Of a stretch of 5,996 nucleotides of DNA, positions 1-3,820 are shown piece after piece. Origin of the DNA: Nitrospira defluvii (GTDB lineage Bacteria; Nitrospirota; Nitrospiria; Nitrospirales; Nitrospiraceae); contig JACQHN010000171.1 in NCBI GenBank assembly GCA_016199015.1, positions 1 to 5,996 on the forward strand. The letters run 5' to 3'. Below the pieces are notes generated by a model, which was not told the DNA's origin, did not search any database, and worked only from the letters and a program-made list of their open reading frames with translations. The translations under genes and the position numbers were made by a program. Position 1 is the stretch's first letter; each line of letters opens with the position of its first letter.

Positions 1-94
1 ACTTCACCTGTTGCATCAGGGGATCGATCTGGTTGGCGCCGTCGAGCAGGCTGTATTGGGTGTGGAGATGCAGATGAACGAATTGAGATGCCAC
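1..94 (-). CDS. dnaE: DNA polymerase III alpha subunit, N-terminal fragment
   Basis: This is the catalytic alpha subunit of the replicative DNA polymerase, cut by the left edge so that only the first 31 codons are visible. Read on the minus strand from a GTG at 94-92, the protein begins M-A-S-Q-F-V-H-L-H-L-H-T-Q-Y-S-L-L-D-G-A and continues N-Q-I-D-P-L-M-Q-Q-V-K. The HLHLHTQYSLLDGA block is the hallmark first motif of the PHP domain at the start of bacterial DnaE; its histidines belong to the metal-binding site of that domain. The frame stays open upstream of the GTG, but I see no ATG and no Shine-Dalgarno sequence there. The GTG fits the usual DnaE start, a few residues before FVHLHLHT, and sits at the predicted transcription start of a strong promoter. 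Identification is firm; the exact start is very likely. Confidence 0.92.
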   Translation of the reverse strand, partial: MASQFVHLHLHTQYSLLDGANQIDPLMQQVK

Positions 95-129
95 GACAAG
101 ATTGTAGTGAGGGGAAAAGTTGAAGTCAA
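94..129 (-). promoter_or_regulatory. Sigma70-type promoter of dnaE, predicted leaderless
   Basis: On the minus strand a -35 box TTGACT (129-124, five of six consensus bases) is followed by a 17-base spacer and a -10 box TACAAT (106-101, five of six). Six bases separate the -10 box from the GTG start of dnaE, so the expected transcription start falls on the first base of that codon. No Shine-Dalgarno sequence precedes the GTG, which agrees with a leaderless transcript. The boxes and spacing are read directly; transcription from here is inferred. Confidence 0.72.
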
Positions 130-157
130 ACGGAGGAAGAGAGGGAAGGTGGGACGG

Positions 158-194
158 GGTGTCTGGTCGGCCTTTGCTCGCAGACCGCGCACTC
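158..194 (-). repeat. Degenerate repeat unit A, inverted relative to B and C
   Basis: Starting with GGTGTCTGGTCGG and continuing through TGCTCGCAGACCGCGCAC, this segment resembles the reverse complement of unit B (224-260). The first 12 bases are identical and the rest is more diverged, including a TGCTCGCA against TGCGCGCA match. It is the least well conserved of the three copies and makes up most of the left arm of the inverted repeat. Its end is uncertain. Confidence 0.45.
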
Positions 195-223
195 GGATCA
201 CTCCGATTTCTACACCAAGGGCT

Positions 224-260
224 GTGCTCGGCCGATGCGCGCAGTGGGCGACCAGACACC
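224..260 (+). repeat. Degenerate repeat unit B
   Basis: This 37-base unit begins GTGCTCGGCCGATGCGCGC, continues AGTGGGCGACCAGACACC, and matches unit C (315-351) at 30 of 37 positions by manual alignment without gaps. The shared core is GCGCGCAGTGGG followed by GACCA. It lies in non-coding DNA. The 91-base offset to unit C does not look like a CRISPR array, because there are too few copies and they are too divergent. Confidence 0.6.
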
Positions 261-314
261 TCGTCCACCTTTAGGGAGTGGGAGGTCAGCAAGCTTGGAA
301 GGAATATTGTGATG

Positions 315-351
315 GTGCTCGCCCCAGGCGCGCAGTGGGAGACCAAACAGG
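315..351 (+). repeat. Degenerate repeat unit C
   Basis: This is the second direct copy of the 37-base unit: GTGCTCGCCCCAGGCGCGC followed by AGTGGGAGACCAAACAGG. It differs from unit B at 7 of 37 positions, with the centre GCGCGCAGTGGG fully conserved. Divergence of this level suggests an old duplication or independent members of a genome-wide repeat family. No open frame of interest depends on it. Confidence 0.58.
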
Positions 352-437
352 CTGCCCTCCATGAAGAGGGAGCAAGCCGGCTGGAGGAGCATCAGATCGC
401 GGGCGTCTGATCTCGCAGCATTTCGTCAGTCCTTCCG

Positions 438-466
438 TTGACAGTTTCTTTCCTCAAGATTAGCCT
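438..466 (+). promoter_or_regulatory. Candidate promoter for the membrane protein gene
   Basis: A perfect -35 box TTGACA (438-443) is followed, after 17 bases, by TAGCCT (461-466). The latter matches only three of six -10 bases, but these are the most conserved ones (T, A and the final T). Transcription would start near 473 and give a leader of roughly 160 bases carrying the 499-530 hairpin. A 7-bp inverted repeat, GACAGTT (439-445 region) and AACTGTC (473-479 region), overlaps it and could be an operator. The weak -10 keeps confidence low. Confidence 0.38.
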
Positions 467-498
467 GTCGCCAACTGTCGATCGCGGCAATGCTCTTT

Positions 499-530
499 CT
501 GTCTGACACCCACCGTGTGGTGTCAGACAG
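499..530. repeat. Perfect 12-bp inverted repeat, 8-base loop
   Basis: CTGTCTGACACC (499-510) and GGTGTCAGACAG (519-530) are exact reverse complements around the loop CACCGTGT. No T-run follows on the plus strand (CGGCGGATCG) and none on the minus strand (AAAGAGCATT), so it is a poor fit to a Rho-independent terminator. It could be a REP-type extragenic palindrome, a regulator binding site or a 5'-leader stem-loop. The GTCTGACACC / GGTGTCAGAC core resembles palindromes I recall as dispersed repeats in other environmental bacteria; that link is from memory and untested. Confidence 0.7.
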
Positions 531-577
531 CGGCGGATCGCCTGAGTTGCACATCCAGTTTCAAGCCCGCGTGCGTC

Positions 578-605
578 AGGAGGGCGACTACCTGTGATGC
601 GCTGA
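578..605 (+). other. Consensus Shine-Dalgarno with three-codon mini-ORF
   Basis: A perfect AGGAGG (578-583) precedes GTG-ATG-CGC-TGA (594-605), a possible three-codon upstream frame. It is in frame with the main gene, and its TGA blocks any upstream extension of that gene. The bases GGCGACTACC (583-592) recur at 624-633, directly before the real start, so the initiation region seems duplicated with a 41-base period. Whether ribosomes use it is unknown. Confidence 0.35.
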
Positions 606-618
606 CGAACCCCACCAC

Positions 619-625
619 GGAGAGG
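619..625 (+). promoter_or_regulatory. Ribosome binding site of the membrane protein gene
   Basis: GGAGAGG lies 10 bases before the ATG at 636, slightly wider than the usual spacing but acceptable. It supports this ATG as the start, together with the in-frame TGA at 603-605 that rules out a longer protein. Confidence 0.65.
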
Positions 626-635
626 CGACTACCCC

Positions 636-3600
636 ATGGCCGAACAACCAGATGAGAAATTCAAGCTGCCGTTGACCGGCCTGGTGGCCTTGGTGTTAGC
701 AGCAGTCAGTAGCCTCATTATTTACCAAGTGCCGCTCAAGACGTCGCGGCCGATCGATAAGGAGGCGGAAAAATATGTGTCGGTGAAGGCGGATCGTGTG
801 CAGGCTCGTCTCTGGCAAGATCCGTTTGAGGCCGTATCCACCCATCAACTCAAGGAACGTGCGTCGAAACCCACCGGCGAAGGCCACGCCAAGTCGCATC
901 ACACGTTTTCTGATCTGGTGCAGGCAATCAAGCAAGAGGGCGCCGGATCGGAATTTCTCGTGCTTCCCGTGTTCATGGATGGCAACCCTTACGCCAATGG
1001 AGTGGAGTCAAGACTGAAGGACCGGTATGCCGTGGTCTCCGCGTTGGGTGTGGCCGGGTATCTGCCGGAGTCCGGAGAATATATTCGCTATTTCGAATGG
1101 GCTCGACCACCTGAATCGTCCTTACTCGTTCCGGTCGAATGGTTTCTGCCGGATACGAACAGCCGGAATTCGCAGGGCAGAAAACAGGTGTTGGTGCTGT
1201 GGCTCAAAGACCAGGATTTTAGTCCGAATCCTCTCACCTCATTGGGGCACCTCGTGGCCCATCTGCATAACACCCTCAGAGAAAGTTCCACGACGTACAA
1301 GGTGTTGGGCCCCCGCACCTCCGGTACTCTGGCCTCCATGTTGAGCGAATTGAAGAGGCATCCTTCTGACATCACGGCGTTGAAGGGCACCACGTTCTAT
1401 TCGTCATGGGCCACGGCGGCCAATTCGTTTTTGCTCGGAGCGTCTCGCAAGGAGGCCAAGGAAGGGGAAGTTGAGCATTCGTTTGCCGATCAGGGGCTCT
1501 CATTGCTCAGAACGATCGGGACGGATGACAAGCTAGCCGAGCAGCTTGTGGAGGAGTTGAAGCGCCGCGGAGTCGACCTGTCCGTTTCATCGAAGGGGAC
1601 CTCGCCTCGGCCGGCGCCTCACGTGGCGTTGATTTCGGAATGGGATACACTCTACGGACGGGCCTTGCCGCTTACCTTCGTCGCAATGGCGGAAACGATG
1701 GCGAAGACGAGCGATGTCACGGGAACCAGACAGATCGAAGCCGAGCTTGAGGTGCTTCGCACAGGGGTCTGGCCCGAGTGGGTTCACCGCTATTCGTACC
1801 TGGCCGGACTGGACGGAGAGTTACCACCGAAAGGGGATGGAAAGGACGCCGCCGGTACGCAGGCCAAGGGAAAACCGGGAGATAAAATCTCGGGAACTGC
1901 GCAGAGTACCGAGGAAGTGCCCACTGGTCGAAGTCAGCTGGACTATGTCCGCCGCTTGGCAGAGACCTTGAAGCACGACGCCACAGAATTCGTAGCGATC
2001 GGTGTGCTGGGCAGCGATGTCTACGACAAGCTGATGATTCTGCAAGCGTTACGGAACGACTTTCCGCGCGCGATCTTTTTCACGACCGATCTGGATGCCA
2101 GAATGACCCATCCGGGGCAGGGGCAATGGACGCGCAACCTGATCGTCGCGTCACATTTCGGGCTGGCACTGCATCCGGATCTTCAAACGCCGATCCCTCC
2201 CTTTCGCGACAGCTACCAGACGGCGTTGTTCTATTCAGCCTTGCAGGCTGTGCAGTATTTATTGCCCCTCCCGGTAGAACACGAGGAGGTGCGGAACTCA
2301 GTGACCAACATCAGCTATTCCATAGCAGGCAGACCGAGGCTCTATGAAATGGGCCGACATGGCGCTGTGGACATTAGTCTCGATGAGCCAAGAGACATTC
2401 CGAGCATTCATGCACCGCGTCCCGATCTCAATCTCGCTACCGGGAAGCAGCGCCTGCCCGATGCCGGCAAGATCGGACTTGCAGTCTTGGTAATGGGTGC
2501 GGCGCTACTGTGCGCGCTGCTCCTCAATAGCGAGTTTTGGGGGATGTTTCGAGCGCGCCGACATAGGGACAAGCTGGTCTTCATATTCGCCCTCGGAGTT
2601 GTGATCGTCGGTCTGTTGCTGTGGGCGATGCGCGATGGGGCAGCAGGCGAGCCAGTCAGTCTTACCCAAGGAATCAGCGTGTGGCCGACGACCGTCATTC
2701 GATTCGTCGCCTGTGTTCTATGTGTGGTCTTTCTTTGGTATGCGTCGATGCGATTACGAGACAACGATCGTGCGTTGACCGGGAGATTTGGCCTCCTGCT
2801 CTTGGAACCTAAGCCAGTTATTTCTCGCTCTCTCATCGGGATCCATTATTGGCGTCCTCATCCTGGCGGAGAAGCTTCTGCGTCAGACCTCTGGCAGGAA
2901 TACCAATCACTCGGGCAATGGAAGTGCCGGTTGATCCGCATCGTGCCCCAAACGCTCTGTTATGGCCTCTTCGGATGGCTCCTGATGCGGCTGTTTGGTT
3001 TTCCTACGATGCCCTGCCGGGGGCCGGCGTGCGTTCAGATCAACTACCTCGTGTTGGCGCTGAGCGTGACCGGCATGACCATCCTGATGTTTTACGTGGT
3101 GGACGCCACCAGACTCTGCCGGCGCTTAATCAAAATCATGATCGCCACCACGATTCAATGGCCCGACAGGCTTCTGGAAAAGGAGGCGGTGAGTCACGAC
3201 GTGGACAAGGCCACCCTGAACGAATGGTTGGGCATCGAGCTGATTGCACAACGCACGGCCGTCATTAGTTTCATGCTCTACTATCCCTTCGTCATTCTCT
3301 TTCTCATGGGGGTCGCGCGCCACACCTATTTCGACCGATGGGACTTTCCGATCGGGCTCATGGCCATCTTTAGCCTCAACGCCGCGTATGCGTTTGGAAA
3401 CGCCGTGTTCTTGCGGCGGTCTGCTGAAGAGGGCAAGCGAACGGCCATCACACAATTGAAAGCCAAACTGATCGGCCTGCCTGACGAGTCCGCGAAAAGG
3501 AAACAGATTGAGCGAATAGCCGACTTGATCGACAACAACCGCCAGGGCGCGTTTCTCCCGTTCACCCAGCATCCGCTGTTCGGGGCCATCGCGCTGCCGA

Positions 3601-3653
3601 CCGGTGGGACCGGTCTCGTGCTCTTGATCGAATATCTTGCCACGGTGCTGTGA
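636..3653 (+). CDS. Large polytopic membrane protein, periplasmic-binding-like domain
   Basis: This 1005-residue protein has no function known to me. A short cytoplasmic tail leads into an N-terminal membrane segment at residues 11-30. Residues 31-610 should lie outside the cytoplasm, and about eight further hydrophobic segments follow near 612-630, 645-664, 683-704, 769-788, 800-822, 873-893, 904-924 and 981-1003 (the last is weak). Basic loops (FRARRHRDK near 638, RLCRRLIK near 826, FLRRSAEEGKR near 925) fit the positive-inside rule. In the outer domain, segments such as HVALISEWDTLYGRALP (329-345) and FVAIGVLGSDVYDKL (452-466), then FFTTDLDARM (481-490), look like the two lobes of a type 1 periplasmic ligand-binding fold. 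I recall similar proteins annotated only as hypothetical. A hydrophilic, probably disordered stretch (about 393-432) interrupts the domain. C794 and C799, in a predicted external loop, could form a disulfide. No ATPase, kinase or protease motif is visible. A sensor or receptor role is a guess. Confidence 0.9.
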   Translation: MAEQPDEKFKLPLTGLVALVLAAVSSLIIYQVPLKTSRPIDKEAEKYVSVKADRVQARLWQDPFEAVSTHQLKERASKPTGEGHAKSHHTFSDLVQAIKQEGAGSEFLVLPVFMDGNPYANGVESRLKDRYAVVSALGVAGYLPESGEYIRYFEWARPPESSLLVPVEWFLPDTNSRNSQGRKQVLVLWLKDQDFSPNPLTSLGHLVAHLHNTLRESSTTYKVLGPRTSGTLASMLSELKRHPSDITALKGTTFYSSWATAANSFLLGASRKEAKEGEVEHSFADQGLSLLRTIGTDDKLAEQLVEELKRRGVDLSVSSKGTSPRPAPHVALISEWDTLYGRALPLTFVAMAETMAKTSDVTGTRQIEAELEVLRTGVWPEWVHRYSYLAGLDGELPPKGDGKDAAGTQAKGKPGDKISGTAQSTEEVPTGRSQLDYVRRLAETLKHDATEFVAIGVLGSDVYDKLMILQALRNDFPRAIFFTTDLDARMTHPGQGQWTRNLIVASHFGLALHPDLQTPIPPFRDSYQTALFYSALQAVQYLLPLPVEHEEVRNSVTNISYSIAGRPRLYEMGRHGAVDISLDEPRDIPSIHAPRPDLNLATGKQRLPDAGKIGLAVLVMGAALLCALLLNSEFWGMFRARRHRDKLVFIFALGVVIVGLLLWAMRDGAAGEPVSLTQGISVWPTTVIRFVACVLCVVFLWYASMRLRDNDRALTGRFGLLLLEPKPVISRSLIGIHYWRPHPGGEASASDLWQEYQSLGQWKCRLIRIVPQTLCYGLFGWLLMRLFGFPTMPCRGPACVQINYLVLALSVTGMTILMFYVVDATRLCRRLIKIMIATTIQWPDRLLEKEAVSHDVDKATLNEWLGIELIAQRTAVISFMLYYPFVILFLMGVARHTYFDRWDFPIGLMAIFSLNAAYAFGNAVFLRRSAEEGKRTAITQLKAKLIGLPDESAKRKQIERIADLIDNNRQGAFLPFTQHPLFGAIALPTGGTGLVLLIEYLATVL
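3599..3615. repeat. 7-bp stem-loop near the 3' end of the membrane protein gene
   Basis: GACCGGT (3599-3605) and ACCGGTC (3609-3615) are exact reverse complements around GGG. The hairpin lies inside the coding sequence (residues P988-T-G-G-T-G-L), about 36 bases before the stop codon. No T-run follows, so it is not a standard terminator. It may only reflect the Gly/Thr-rich codons here. Confidence 0.35.
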
Positions 3654-3670
3654 CAGCGGCCGTCGGCGTA

Positions 3671-3690
3671 CTGCTCGCTGTTCGGAGCAG
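3671..3690. repeat. 6-bp stem-loop after the membrane protein stop codon
   Basis: CTGCTC (3671-3676) and GAGCAG (3685-3690) pair perfectly around an 8-base loop, 17 bases after the TGA. It is well placed for transcript-end protection or weak termination, but the following CGGATAGGGT has no T-run, so an intrinsic terminator is not supported. Confidence 0.35.
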
Positions 3691-3748
3691 CGGATAGGGT
3701 GAGGAGAGAGGAGAAAACCGGCACGCTCTGGCATGAGCAGTGATAGCG

Positions 3749-3777
3749 TTGTCTTCATAGGGGCAAAACGGTATGCT
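3749..3777 (+). promoter_or_regulatory. Candidate promoter of the restriction-modification gene
   Basis: TTGTCT (3749-3754) and TATGCT (3772-3777) each match four of six sigma70 consensus bases and are separated by the ideal 17 bases. Transcription would begin near 3784, giving a leader of under 40 bases. A GCTGCC / GGCAGC inverted repeat (3775-3780 and 3799-3804) overlaps the -10 box and leader and might act as an operator or leader stem. No separate controller-protein gene is visible in the window. Confidence 0.4.
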
Positions 3778-3809
3778 GCCGGGCGCTGTCTCCCAAATGG
3801 CAGCGGCAT

Positions 3810-3815
3810 AGGAAG
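3810..3815 (+). promoter_or_regulatory. Ribosome binding site of the restriction-modification gene
   Basis: AGGAAG, with its AGGA core at 3810-3813, lies 7 bases before the ATG at 3821, a normal spacing. It supports that ATG, after which the protein begins with the PIVSTLIDRFEHNRD stretch expected at the start of this enzyme family. Confidence 0.65.
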
Positions 3816-3820
3816 CTCGC

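Larger units (their letters stand above)
146..271. repeat. Imperfect inverted repeat, about 26-bp arms
   Basis: The left arm (146-172) and right arm (246-271) are reverse complements except for one indel and about two mismatches. The shared core is GGTGTCTGGTCG on the left and CGACCAGACACC on the right. The arms enclose 73 bases that contain a second small palindrome (193-206, TCGGA and TCCGA arms, 4-base loop). The pair could form a cruciform in DNA or a long stem in RNA. Two inverted copies of a short repeat at this spacing resemble a REPIN-like or miniature mobile element. No target-site duplication is clear at the borders. Confidence 0.6.
95..635. other. Divergent intergenic region, repeat-rich, no gene seen
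   Basis: This 541-base stretch separates the minus-strand dnaE start from the plus-strand membrane protein gene. Short open frames of 60-96 codons cross it, but none has a good ribosome-binding site, a recognisable protein pattern or a domain, and several simply run through the repeats. It holds the dnaE promoter (101-129), three related repeat units (158-351), a small stem-loop at 391-411 (ATCAGA and TCTGAT arms, 9-base loop), a candidate forward promoter (438-466), a perfect 12-bp inverted repeat (499-530) and the translation-initiation region of the downstream gene (578-635). I see no tRNA or known riboswitch. Confidence 0.7.

Noticed and set aside
16..201. Minus-strand 61-codon open frame overlapping the dnaE start
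   Set aside because: It is a shifted frame of the dnaE start region; the correct frame shows the HLHLHTQYSLLDGA motif, while this one shows no family pattern.
158..351. CRISPR array
   Set aside because: There are only three diverged units, one inverted, with unequal spacing and no cas gene in view.
120..410. Plus-strand 96-codon open frame in the intergenic region
   Set aside because: It lacks a clear ribosome-binding site, crosses the repeat units and has no recognisable protein pattern; the GC-rich repeats alone can keep such a frame open.
499..530. Rho-independent terminator
   Set aside because: The stem is strong, but neither strand has a T-run after it, and no gene ends just before it on either strand.
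2408..2836. Minus-strand 142-codon open frame inside the membrane protein gene
   Set aside because: The plus-strand frame encodes continuous membrane segments here; the opposite frame is Arg/Ser-rich with no domain signal, typical of a shadow frame.
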